A DNA stretch of 64,000 nt from assembly GCA_963713815.1 (NCBI GenBank), contig CAVQNH010000032.1, positions 310,001 through 374,000 on the forward strand. The letters run 5' to 3'. Both the position numbers and the translations under genes were made by a program. Shown here piece after piece: positions 44,891-58,756 of the stretch. Position 1 is the first letter of the stretch. Each line of letters starts with the position of its first letter. This DNA comes from RYN-230 sp963713815 (GTDB lineage: Bacteria; Actinomycetota; Actinomycetes; Streptosporangiales; Streptosporangiaceae). Under the pieces are notes generated by a model. That model was not told the origin of the DNA and made no database searches. It saw only the letters and a list, made by a program, of their open reading frames with translations.

Positions 44891-45724
44891 CTACCGCTTC
44901 TTCTTGCTGCGCCTGCGGACGATCAGCCGGTCGCTAGGCTTGTGGGCTTTCCGGGTCCGGCCCTCGGGCTGGCCCCACGGGCTGACTGGGTGCCGGCCGC
45001 CGGAGCTCTTGCCCTCGCCGCCGCCCAGCGGGTGGTCGACCGGGTTCATCGCGACGCCGCGGACCGTGGGACGGTGTCCCTTCCACCGGTTACGGCCCGC
45101 CTTGCCGAGCTTGATGTTGCCCTGCTCAGCGTTGCCGACCTCGCCGACGGTGGCCCGGCAGGCCGCGTCGACCCGGCGGATCTCGCCGGAGGGCATCCGC
45201 AGCTGGGCGTAGCCGCCGTCCTTGGCCAGCAACTGGACCCCGGACCCGGCCGAGCGCGCGATCTTCGCGCCACCGCCAGGACGGAGCTCGATCGCGTGCA
45301 CGACGGTGCCGGTCGGGATGTTCCGCAGCGGCAGGCAGTTGCCTGGCCGGATGTCGGACCCCGGGCCGTTCTCGATCCGGTCACCCTGGGACAGGCCCTG
45401 GGGGGCGAGGATGTAGCGCTTCTCCCCGTCGGCGTAGTGCAGCAGCGCGATCCGGGAGGTCCGGTTGGGGTCGTACTCGATGTGCGCGACCTTGGCCGGG
45501 ATGCCGTCCTTGTCGTGCCGCCGGAAGTCGATCAGCCGGTAGGCACGCTTGTGGCCGCCACCCTGGTGCCGCGCCGTGATCCGGCCGTGCACGTTCCGGC
45601 CGCCCCGCGAGGTCAGCGGGCGGACCAGCGACTTCTCCGGCTCACCTCGGGTGAGTTCGGAGAAGTCCGCACCACTCGCACCCCGCCGTCCCGGGGTGGT
45701 GGGCTTGTACTTGCGGATAGCCAT
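44891..45724 (-). CDS. rplB: 50S ribosomal protein L2
   Basis: L2 is needed for subunit joining and peptidyl transfer. MAIRKYKPTTPGRRGASGADF, GRNVHGRITARHQGGGHKRAYRLIDFRR, VRGVAMNPVDHPLGGGEGKSSGGRHPVSPWG (with the functionally critical His) and the KKKR tail are conserved over 277 residues. Confidence 0.98.
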   Translation of the reverse strand: MAIRKYKPTTPGRRGASGADFSELTRGEPEKSLVRPLTSRGGRNVHGRITARHQGGGHKRAYRLIDFRRHDKDGIPAKVAHIEYDPNRTSRIALLHYADGEKRYILAPQGLSQGDRIENGPGSDIRPGNCLPLRNIPTGTVVHAIELRPGGGAKIARSAGSGVQLLAKDGGYAQLRMPSGEIRRVDAACRATVGEVGNAEQGNIKLGKAGRNRWKGHRPTVRGVAMNPVDHPLGGGEGKSSGGRHPVSPWGQPEGRTRKAHKPSDRLIVRRRSKKKR

Positions 45725-45758
45725 GTGTGCTCAAGCTCCTCAGGATGTGGCCGGTGGC

Positions 45759-46067
45759 CTAGCTGACCGGGCCGCCGAAGACATCGATGCGCTCCCCCTC
45801 GGCGAGGCTCACGATGGCCCGCTTGGTGGACGCTCGCTGGCCCCAGCCGAACCGGGTACGGCGGCGCTTGCCCGCCCGGTTAAGCGTGTTGACGCCGGTC
45901 ACCTTGACCCCGAATACGGCCTCGACCGCCTGCCGGACCTGGGTCCGGTTGGCGTCGGGGGCGACCAGGAAGGTGTACTTGCCATCGTCGGCAAGCCGGT
46001 ACGTCTTCTCCGAGATCACCGGGCGCAGCAGGATGTCCCGGGGGTCCGGGATCCGGTTCGAGCTCAC
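45759..46067 (-). CDS. rplW: 50S ribosomal protein L23
   Basis: L23 is the docking site for trigger factor and SRP at the exit tunnel. RDILLRPVISEKTYRLADDGKYTFLV and FGVKVTGVNTLNRAGKRRRTRFGWGQR are diagnostic; 102 residues. The GTG start overlaps the rplD TGA (GTGA). Confidence 0.97.
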   Translation of the reverse strand: MSSNRIPDPRDILLRPVISEKTYRLADDGKYTFLVAPDANRTQVRQAVEAVFGVKVTGVNTLNRAGKRRRTRFGWGQRASTKRAIVSLAEGERIDVFGGPVS

Positions 46068-46879
46068 TGCTCGTCACCCTCCTTCGGGGTGGTGCGGCGG
46101 CGGGGGGCCTTGGGCTCGGCCGCGTCCGCGTCCGCAGCCTCAGCCTTGGGCGCAGCGTCGGCCTTGGGCGCAGCGTCGGCCTTGGGCTTGCTGGCCCGCC
46201 GCTTGGGGGCCGCCGCCTGGTCCGTGCTGGGAGCGATGGGCTGGCCGGTGAACGCGGACAGGGCCGCCTCGGTGAACACGATGTGCTCACTGGCCAGCAC
46301 GTCGTACGTGTTCAGCTGGCCGGTGGCCAGCAGCCGCACGCCCGGCGCGTTGCGCAGGCTCTTCCAGGTCCGCTCGTCCTCAGCCTCGGCCACGACGAGC
46401 ACCCGGGAGCTGGGCCTGGCGTCCAGCAGGCCGATGGCCGTGCGCAGCACGGCCATCGCGTCGCGGGTACGGGGCGAATCCCCCTCCACGAACCCGCTGA
46501 CCACGGCGATCCGGCCGCTGGCGGCCCGGTCAGACAGCGCGCCTCGCAGCGCGGCGGCCTTCATCTTCTTGGGCGTCCGCTGCACGTAGGAGCGGGGCTG
46601 CGGGCCGAACACGGTGCCGCCGCCCGCGTACTGCGGGGCACGCAGCGAACCCTGGCGGGCCCGGCCGGTGCCCTTCTGGCGGTAGGGCTTCTTGCCACCG
46701 CCGCGGACCAGGCCGCGGGTCTTGGTGGCGTGAGTGCCCTGCCGGGCCGCGGCCTCCTGGGCCACGACGACCTGGTGGATCAGCGGCACGTTGACCGGCG
46801 CGCTGAAGATCTCGTCGGGAAGCTCCACATCCTGGCCGGCCCGGCCGGACGGGGAGACGACGCTGACGGTGACACTCAC
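46064..46879 (-). CDS. rplD: 50S ribosomal protein L4 with long Ala/Lys/Asp-rich tail
   Basis: The core, about 215 residues, has VPLIHQVVVAQEAAARQGTHATKTRGLVRGGGKKPYRQKGTGRAR and the tunnel loop region GGTVFGPQPRSY. The C-terminus carries about 50 more residues of repeats such as KADAAPKADAAPK, encoded by near-identical 18-base units around 46140-46190. L4 in other bacteria regulates the S10 operon; the tail is not in E. coli L4. The GTG start overlaps the rplC stop (GTGA). Confidence 0.96.
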   Translation of the reverse strand: MSVTVSVVSPSGRAGQDVELPDEIFSAPVNVPLIHQVVVAQEAAARQGTHATKTRGLVRGGGKKPYRQKGTGRARQGSLRAPQYAGGGTVFGPQPRSYVQRTPKKMKAAALRGALSDRAASGRIAVVSGFVEGDSPRTRDAMAVLRTAIGLLDARPSSRVLVVAEAEDERTWKSLRNAPGVRLLATGQLNTYDVLASEHIVFTEAALSAFTGQPIAPSTDQAAAPKRRASKPKADAAPKADAAPKAEAADADAAEPKAPRRRTTPKEGDEQ

Positions 46880-47544
46880 GAGGCCTCCTTCGCGGCGGTC
46901 TGCGGCGCCCGGACGGCGCTGCGGACCAGGATCAGGCCGCCCTTGGGGCCAGGGACAGCCCCCTTGATGAGCAGCAGGCCGCGCTCGGTGTCCACCGCAT
47001 GCACGGTCAGGCTGGGGGTCGTGACACGCACGCCGCCCATCCGGCCGGCCATCCGCACGCCCTTGAAGACGCGGCCCGGGGTGGCGCAGGCGCCGATGGA
47101 ACCGGGTGAGCGGTGCTTGCGCTGGGTGCCGTGGGATGCGGACAGGCCCTTGAACCCGTGCCGCTTCATCACGCCCGCGAAGCCCTTGCCCCTGCTCTTG
47201 CCGGTCACGTTGACCAGCTCACCCGGGGCGAACGTCTCGGCGCTGACTTCCTGGCCCAGCGTGTAGTCGGTCGCGTCATCGGTCCGCAGCTCGACGAGGT
47301 AGCGGCGCGGGGTCACCGAGGCCTTGGCGAAGTGGCCGGCCACGGGCTTGGTCACCCGGCGCGGGTCGATCTCGCCGTAGCCCAGCTGAACGGCCGAGTA
47401 GCCGTTGGCGTCGGGCGTCCGTACCGCGGTCACGACGCACGGGCCCGCCGCGACCACCGTCACGGGAACCATCCGCCCGTCGGCGTCGAAGACCTGGCTC
47501 ATGCCCAGCTTCGTGCCGAGGACGCCCTTGGTGTTCTTGGTCAT
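46876..47544 (-). CDS. rplC: 50S ribosomal protein L3
   Basis: L3 nucleates 50S assembly and reaches the peptidyl-transferase centre. MTKNTKGVLGTKLGMSQVFD begins the protein; GKSRGKGFAGVMKRHGFKGLSASHGTQRKHRSPGSIG is the central extension. The start at 47544 follows the family N-terminus; an in-frame extension upstream would overlap rpsJ. 222 residues. Confidence 0.97.
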   Translation of the reverse strand: MTKNTKGVLGTKLGMSQVFDADGRMVPVTVVAAGPCVVTAVRTPDANGYSAVQLGYGEIDPRRVTKPVAGHFAKASVTPRRYLVELRTDDATDYTLGQEVSAETFAPGELVNVTGKSRGKGFAGVMKRHGFKGLSASHGTQRKHRSPGSIGACATPGRVFKGVRMAGRMGGVRVTTPSLTVHAVDTERGLLLIKGAVPGPKGGLILVRSAVRAPQTAAKEAS

Positions 47545-47557
47545 GTCGGTGCGTTCC

Positions 47558-47866
47558 TCAGAGCTTGATCTCGATGTCAACGCCGGCAGGCAGGTCCAGC
47601 CGCATCAGCGAGTCGACCGTCTTCGGCGTCGGGTCGATGATGTCGATCAGCCGCTTGTGCGTGCGCATCTCGAAGTGCTCCCGCGAGTCCTTGTACTTGT
47701 GCGGGGAGCGGATGACGCAGTAGATGTTCTTCTCCGTGGGCAGCGGGACAGGCCCGGCAACCCGCGCGCCGGTGCGCGTCACCGTGTTGACGATCTTCCG
47801 CGCCGAGCTGTCGATGACCTCGTGGTCATAGGCCTTGAGCCGGATGCGGATCTTTTGTCCCGCCAT
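47558..47866 (-). CDS. rpsJ: 30S ribosomal protein S10
   Basis: S10 (NusE) works in the 30S head and in antitermination complexes. MAGQKIRIRLKAYDHEVIDSSARKIVNTV and the loop REHFEMRTHKRLIDIIDPT are conserved; 102 residues. It is the first gene of the S10 cluster, 77 bases after the tuf stop and a strong stem-loop. Confidence 0.97.
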   Translation of the reverse strand: MAGQKIRIRLKAYDHEVIDSSARKIVNTVTRTGARVAGPVPLPTEKNIYCVIRSPHKYKDSREHFEMRTHKRLIDIIDPTPKTVDSLMRLDLPAGVDIEIKL

Positions 47867-47904
47867 GTGCCTTCCGTGTCCTTACGTTTTGAGAGCCGTG
47901 AGCT

Positions 47905-47936
47905 GTGCCGGCCCGGGGATGCCCCCGGGCCGGCAC
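47905..47936. terminator. stem-loop between tuf and rpsJ
   Basis: A perfect 14-bp G/C stem (GTGCCGGCCCGGGG and complement) with a four-base loop, eight bases after the tuf stop. It probably separates the str and S10 transcripts or stabilises the tuf mRNA end. There is no U-tract. Confidence 0.75.
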
Positions 47937-47943
47937 GGCCCTA

Positions 47944-49137
47944 CTACTTGAGAATCTTCGTTACCCGGCCGGCGCCGACGGTGCGGCCGCCCTCACGGAT
48001 GGCGAAGCGCAGGCCCTCTTCCATGGCGATGGGCTGGATGAGCTCGACGCGCATCTCAGTGTTGTCGCCGGGCATGACCATCTCGGTGCCCTCGGGCAGG
48101 TACACAACGCCCGTCACGTCCGTGGTCCGGAAGTAGAACTGCGGACGGTAGTTGTTGAAGAACGGGGTGTGCCGACCGCCCTCATCCTTGGACAGGATGT
48201 AGACCTGGCCCTCGAACTCGGTGTGCGGGGTGTTGGTGCCCGGCTTGATGACGACCTGGCCGCGCTCCACGTCCTCGCGCTTGATCCCCCGGAGCAGCAG
48301 GCCCGCGTTGTCACCGGCCTGACCCTCGTCGAGGATCTTGTGGAACATCTCGACGCCGGTGACCGTGGTCCGCTGCGCCTTGTCCTTGATGCCGATGATC
48401 TCGACTTCTTCGCTGGTGCGCACCTTGCCGCGCTCGATCCGGCCGGTCACGACCGTGCCGCGGCCGGTGATCGAGAAGACATCCTCGACCGGCATCAGGA
48501 ACGGCTTCTCGGTGTCCCGGACCGGCTCGGGGATGCTGTCGTCACAGGCGGTCATGAGCTCGACGATCTTCTCGCCCCACTCAGCGTCGCCTTCCAGCGC
48601 CTTGAGCGCCGACACGCGGATCACCGGCACGTCGTCACCGGGGAACTCGTACGTGCTGAGCAGCTCACGGACCTCGAGCTCGACTAGCTCCAGGATCTCC
48701 TCGTCGTCCACCATGTCGGCCTTGTTCAGGGCGACCACGATGTACGGCACGCCGACCTGGCGGGCGAGCAGCACGTGCTCGCGGGTCTGCGGCATGGGGC
48801 CGTCGGTGGCGGCGACCACGAGGATGGCGCCGTCCATCTGCGCGGCACCGGTGATCATGTTCTTGATGTAGTCCGCGTGACCGGGGCAGTCCACGTGTGC
48901 GTAGTGGCGCTTCTCGGTCTGGTACTCGACGTGCGAGATCGAGATGGTGATCCCGCGCTCCTTCTCTTCCTTCGCATTGTCGATCTGGTCGAAGGGCGTG
49001 AAGGGGTTCACGTCGGGATACTTGTCGTGCAGCACCTTGGTGATCGCCGCGGTCAGAGTGGTCTTGCCGTGGTCGATGTGCCCGATGGTGCCGATGTTCA
49101 CGTGCGGCTTAGTCCGCTCGAACTTGGCCTTCCCCAC
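47944..49137 (-). CDS. tuf: translation elongation factor Tu
   Basis: The GTPase that delivers aminoacyl-tRNA to the ribosome. G1 GHIDHGKTT (19-27), G3 DCPGHADY and G4 NKAD are intact, and 397 residues is the standard length. It is the last gene of the str operon after fusA, separated by 91 bases. Confidence 0.98.
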   Translation of the reverse strand: MGKAKFERTKPHVNIGTIGHIDHGKTTLTAAITKVLHDKYPDVNPFTPFDQIDNAKEEKERGITISISHVEYQTEKRHYAHVDCPGHADYIKNMITGAAQMDGAILVVAATDGPMPQTREHVLLARQVGVPYIVVALNKADMVDDEEILELVELEVRELLSTYEFPGDDVPVIRVSALKALEGDAEWGEKIVELMTACDDSIPEPVRDTEKPFLMPVEDVFSITGRGTVVTGRIERGKVRTSEEVEIIGIKDKAQRTTVTGVEMFHKILDEGQAGDNAGLLLRGIKREDVERGQVVIKPGTNTPHTEFEGQVYILSKDEGGRHTPFFNNYRPQFYFRTTDVTGVVYLPEGTEMVMPGDNTEMRVELIQPIAMEEGLRFAIREGGRTVGAGRVTKILK

Positions 49138-49228
49138 TGGTTTCTCCTCGTTGCGATCTGCCCCACGTCCGTGGGGCCAAGGCGCTTCCTGCGCCCGATT
49201 CTTCTGTCTGACGTTCTGGTGCTAGCAG

Positions 49229-51325
<2,097 letters not shown>

Positions 51326-51375
51326 TGCTCAGTTCCTCGCTGCTTCGTCTATCGTCGGCCGGCTGGTGCCGCTCA

Positions 51376-51846
51376 TTACCAGCGGTAGTGAGCGAACGCC
51401 TTGTTCGACTCGGCCATTTTGTGGGTGTCCTCGCGGCGCTTCACGCTCGCCCCGAGGCCGTTGCTTGCGTCGAGCAGCTCGTTCATGAGCCGCTCGGTCA
51501 TGGTCTTCTCCCGGCGGGACCGGCTGTACGAGACCAGCCAGCGCAGCGCCAGGGTGGTGCTGCGGGAGGCGCGAACCTCGACCGGCACCTGGTAGGTGGC
51601 GCCACCAACGCGGCGGCTGCGCACCTCGAGGGTGGGCTTCACGTTGTCCAGGGCCCGCTTCAGCGTGACCACCGGGTCGTTGCCCGTCTTGTCCTTGCAT
51701 CCGTCGAGCGCGCCGTACACGATCCGCTCGGCCAGCGAACGCTTGCCGCTGACCAGCACCTTGTTCACCAGCGCAGTCACCAGCGGTGAGCCGTAGACCG
51801 GATCGGTTACGAGCTGCCGCTTGGTCGCGGGGCCTTTACGCGGCAT
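51376..51846 (-). CDS. rpsG: 30S ribosomal protein S7
   Basis: S7 organises the 3' major domain of 16S rRNA and in other bacteria represses the str operon. MPRKGPATKRQLVTDPVYGSPLVTALVNKVLVSGKRSLAERIVYGAL is diagnostic; 156 residues. The start at 51846 lies one base after the rpsL stop. Confidence 0.98.
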   Translation of the reverse strand: MPRKGPATKRQLVTDPVYGSPLVTALVNKVLVSGKRSLAERIVYGALDGCKDKTGNDPVVTLKRALDNVKPTLEVRSRRVGGATYQVPVEVRASRSTTLALRWLVSYSRSRREKTMTERLMNELLDASNGLGASVKRREDTHKMAESNKAFAHYRW

Positions 51847-51847
51847 G

Positions 51848-52222
51848 TCAGCTCTTCTCCTTCTTCGCGCCGTAGCGGCTCCGGGCCTGCTTACGGTTGC
51901 GGACACCCTGGGTGTCGAGGGCGCCACGGATGATCTTGTATCGCACGCCGGGCAGGTCCCGGACCCGGCCGCCTCGCACCAGCACGATGGAGTGCTCCTG
52001 GAGGTTGTGGCCGACGCCGGGGATGTACGCGGTGACTTCGATCTGGCTGGTCAGCCGCACTCGCGCCACCTTGCGCAGCGCCGAGTTGGGCTTCTTTGGC
52101 GTGGTCGTGTAGACGCGCGTGCAGACACCCCGTCGCTGGGGGCTGCCCTTCAGGGCCGGGGTAGTGGTCTTGGCCACCTTGTCCTGGCGGCCCTTACGGA
52201 CCAGCTGCTGGATCGTGGGCAC
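51848..52222 (-). CDS. rpsL: 30S ribosomal protein S12 with Arg88
   Basis: S12 controls decoding accuracy. PTIQQLVRKGRQDKVAKTTTPALKGSPQRRGVC and TTTPKKPNSALRKVARVRLT are standard, with Lys43 intact. Residue 88 is Arg (GGRVRDLPG) where most bacteria have Lys; in Mycobacterium numbering this is K88R, a change known to give streptomycin resistance. The codon is CGG. I chose the GTG start preceded by GGAGACGC; 124 residues. It is the first gene of the str operon. Confidence 0.98.
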   Translation of the reverse strand: MPTIQQLVRKGRQDKVAKTTTPALKGSPQRRGVCTRVYTTTPKKPNSALRKVARVRLTSQIEVTAYIPGVGHNLQEHSIVLVRGGRVRDLPGVRYKIIRGALDTQGVRNRKQARSRYGAKKEKS

Positions 52223-52548
52223 CGCGTCTCCGTCTTCGTTCTCCGCGCCGGCTGGCGCGACGTCTTCTCTTACCCGTTTTCCGCACCCGGAGGCGCGGGT
52301 AATTCCAGGCGGCTTGACCGCCCTCACCTGCTGGTTTTCCTAGTCCCTCCGACCCCCGAGGTCGGGTGTGTCGCGGTGACCACGGCACACAGGCCCCTAC
52401 CGGAGCCTGGAGTCGAGAGAGGAAAAGGCCCGCGCGCCTGGCCACTCACCACGCCTTCCAGCCGCCGGTCATCGACCGCAAGCCTTCCAGCCATGGCGCC
52501 ACAGTCCGCTAGCGCACGCGCACCCGCTTCTCACGGGCACGATGCCCT
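52223..52548 (-). promoter_or_regulatory. long 5' leader of the str operon
   Basis: Between the promoter and the rpsL GTG lie about 320 bases without a plausible gene. They include a CCGACC/GGTCGG stem near 52350-52370. The length suggests leader-based control of ribosomal gene expression, but no known riboswitch or leader motif was recognised. Confidence 0.45.
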
Positions 52549-52577
52549 AGCGTACCCAACCTTTTGCCTACAGGCAA
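52549..52577 (-). promoter_or_regulatory. str operon promoter
   Basis: On the minus strand TTGCCT (52572-52577), a 17-base spacer and TACGCT (52549-52554). The -35 lies inside an inverted repeat TTTGCCT-GT-AGGCAAA (52563-52578), a possible regulator site. Confidence 0.7.
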
Positions 52578-52744
52578 AGCGAACGCCGATCAAGGCCCAA
52601 GCGGCCCGACCGGATGTCATTTTTCCCTGACGGCAACGGTGAAACCACGCCCGCGGGGTAGCGGGGAACCGCTGCCAGTCCCTGCTTCCCGGGGGTGTTA
52701 ACCACGGCGGCCGAGCGGATTATTCCAGAAGGGACGCAACTTCC

Positions 52745-54001
52745 ATGACGCAGACCGTTGTCATCACCGGTGCCAGCGCCGGCATCGCCCGCGCCACCGC
52801 GCGGCTGTACGGTGCCCGCGGCGCCAGCGTGGGGCTCATCGCCCGCGGGGAGGCCGGCCTGGATGGCGCCGCGCAGGACGTGATCGAGGCCGGCGGCCAG
52901 GCGCTCGCCGTCCCGGCCGACGTGGCCGACCACGCCCAGGTGGAGAAGGCGGCCACGGAGATAGAGGCGCAGTTCGGCCCCATCGACGTGTGGATCAACG
53001 TGGCGTTCACCTCGGTGTTCGCGCCGTTCGCCGAGATCACGCCGGACGAGTTCCGCCGCGTCACCGAGGTCAGCTACCTGGGCTACGTGAACGGCACGAT
53101 GGTGGCCCTCAGCCGGATGCGGCCACGCGACGCGGGGACCATCGTGCAGGTCGGCTCCGCGCTCAGCGAGCGGGCCATCCCCCTCCAGTCGGCGTACTGC
53201 GGGGCCAAGCACGGGATCAACGGGTTCACCGAGTCGCTCCGCTGCGAGCTCATGCACGAGCATTCCGGCGTGAACGTGACCGTGGTGCAGATGCCGGCGG
53301 TCAACACCCCGCAGTTCTCCTGGGTCCTGTCCCGGCTGCCGCGCCACCCGCAGCCGGTGCCGCCGATCTACCAGCCGGAGGTGGCCGCGCACGGCGTGCT
53401 GTACGCGGCGGATCATCCGCGGCGCAAGCAGTACTGGGTGGGCGGGAGCACGGCCGTGACGCTGCTGGCCCAGAAGCTCGCGCCCGCGATTCTGGACCGG
53501 TACCTGGCCCGGACGGGATTCGACTCGCAGCAGACGGACCAGGAGGTCCCCGTGGGGAGCCGGCCGGACAACCTGTTCGATCCGGTGGACGGGGCGCAGG
53601 GGCATGACTACGGGGCTCACGGGATCTTCGATGACCAGTCTCATGACTGGAGCTGGCAGCTGTGGGCGTCGCATCATCCGGCTCTGACCGGTGGTCTCGC
53701 GGCTGGTGCCGCCCTGGCGGGGGGGCTAGTCCTCCGGCGTCTGGCTGGCCGGCGCTTGAGGCCGATGGGCGCTGGCCGGGTGGCCGGTCCCGCCTCGCTG
53801 CTCCGCAACGCGATGCGGGACGCCCACACCGGCCACGCCCATCCGCTTCGCGGTCCACGCGAGGGGCGTGACCGGGCGGCTACTCACATCTGCCACGCTG
53901 GTCAACGGACGCGGCCTGGGACGGCATCGCCCTGCCGGGCAATCACCACGCAACTGCCGGAGGCTTCATGTCCAAGGGAAATAGCACGGGGGCGTGGGTG
54001 A
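52745..54001 (+). CDS. short-chain dehydrogenase/reductase with C-terminal membrane segment
   Basis: A classical SDR: cofactor motif TGASAGIARATARLYG (8-23), a Ser in QVGSALS and the catalytic YxxxK in SAYCGAKHG. After the Rossmann domain (about 250 residues) come a Trp/His/Asp-rich linker and one hydrophobic segment (LTGGLAAGAALAGGLVL), so it is probably membrane-attached. Beyond residue 340 the composition turns implausible and the frame overlaps the well-supported start of the next gene, so the true end is likely near 53760, possibly hidden by another indel. Substrate unknown. It is divergent from the str operon. Confidence 0.85.
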   Translation: MTQTVVITGASAGIARATARLYGARGASVGLIARGEAGLDGAAQDVIEAGGQALAVPADVADHAQVEKAATEIEAQFGPIDVWINVAFTSVFAPFAEITPDEFRRVTEVSYLGYVNGTMVALSRMRPRDAGTIVQVGSALSERAIPLQSAYCGAKHGINGFTESLRCELMHEHSGVNVTVVQMPAVNTPQFSWVLSRLPRHPQPVPPIYQPEVAAHGVLYAADHPRRKQYWVGGSTAVTLLAQKLAPAILDRYLARTGFDSQQTDQEVPVGSRPDNLFDPVDGAQGHDYGAHGIFDDQSHDWSWQLWASHHPALTGGLAAGAALAGGLVLRRLAGRRLRPMGAGRVAGPASLLRNAMRDAHTGHAHPLRGPREGRDRAATHICHAGQRTRPGTASPCRAITTQLPEASCPREIARGRG

Positions 54002-54376
54002 TCACGCTGGTCCGGGCGGGGTATGGCGTGGCTCTGCGTGTGTGCGCCGCAGGCACTCATCAGGCTGACTGGGGATCCGGTTACTGGGCAGCCCGCTGGG
54101 GCATCGCGGGCGCGGCCTAGCGGGCGGGCTTGCGGGGTGGCGCGGGTGCTCGGGGCACGGCATCTCGTCCAGGCGGGGCTGACCGCCGTGGCCCTGCGGG
54201 CCGCTGAGCCGGACCCGTCCCTCCCGCTGGGTCTGGGGGCGGCCGTGGACGTGCTGCACGCCACGACGATGGTGGGGCTGGCCGCGGTGGACCGGGGGGC
54301 GCGGCGGGTGGCCCTGGCCGATACAGGCGTTGAGATGGCGCTGGCGGTCGCGGGGGGACTCACCGCTGCTCGCTAG
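53968..54376 (+). CDS. small hydrophobic protein of unknown function, frameshifted
   Basis: The ATG is preceded by CCGGAGGCTTC, a strong ribosome-binding site. The first frame reads MSKGNSTGAWVITLVRAGYGVAL. The downstream frame, from about 54023-54045, reads CAPQALIRLTGDP, ARVLGARHLVQAGLTAVAL, VDVLHATTMVGLAAVD and LADTGVEMALAVAGGLTAAR. One extra base near 54020-54045 would join them into about 135 residues. Hydrophobic stretches suggest membrane association. I do not know its function; it follows the SDR gene closely. Confidence 0.65.
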
Positions 54377-54420
54377 CGCGCCCGCGGTGAGGGAACCCGC
54401 GCCCGCGGTGAGGGAAAGGG

Positions 54421-54452
54421 AAAGCCCGGGTCGGCCGGCCGACCCGGGCTTT
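54421..54452. terminator. bidirectional terminator
   Basis: A perfect 32-base palindrome, AAAGCCCGGGTCGGCC and its complement, with A-tract and T-tract ends. It lies between the plus-strand small membrane protein and the minus-strand csbD-like gene, fit to end transcripts from both sides. Confidence 0.9.
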
Positions 54453-54479
54453 GCTGATGCCGGCGATAAGGCCGGGAGG

Positions 54480-54653
54480 CTACTTCTTGAACGCGTCCTT
54501 GACCTTTTCGCCAGCCTGCTTGAGGTTGCCCTTGGCCTGATCGGTCTTACCCTCGGCTTCCATCTGCTCGTTGCCGATGGCCTTGCCGGTCTCCTTCTTG
54601 GCCTTGCCCTTGATCTCGGTGACCTTGTTGGCCGCCTTGTCTTCGGTCGCCAT
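54480..54653 (-). CDS. CsbD-like stress protein
   Basis: A 57-residue, Lys/Glu/Ala-rich, predicted helical protein with MATEDKAANKVTEIKGKAKKETGKAIGNE and then GKTDQAKGNLKQAGEKVKDAFKK, the CsbD family pattern. In Bacillus csbD is under general-stress control; the function is unknown. ATG at 54653 is preferred. It lies between the SDR pocket and rpoC. Confidence 0.92.
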   Translation of the reverse strand: MATEDKAANKVTEIKGKAKKETGKAIGNEQMEAEGKTDQAKGNLKQAGEKVKDAFKK

Positions 54654-54742
54654 GTTCTGGCTCCTCACCACGCTGGACAGTTATCCCGGATTAGTTCGTT
54701 ACTAGCCACTGTCCGCGACGGGAAGGCCTAAACACGCGCGAA

Positions 54743-54771
54743 GGCGCCCGGCAGCATGACTGCCGGGCGCC
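54743..54771. terminator. terminator of rpoBC
   Basis: A perfect 12-bp stem (GGCGCCCGGCAG and complement) with loop CATGA, 27 bases after the rpoC stop. Confidence 0.8.
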
Positions 54772-54798
54772 TCGCGTTATGTCCCGAAGGACGAACCC

Positions 54799-58672
<3,874 letters not shown>

Positions 58673-58756
58673 GTGTGTTATCCCCTGGGGTAGTTCGGAT
58701 GAGAACGGTGCCCCCGGGCAGCCCGGGCGGTCAGGCCCGGGCTACCCGGCACGCTC

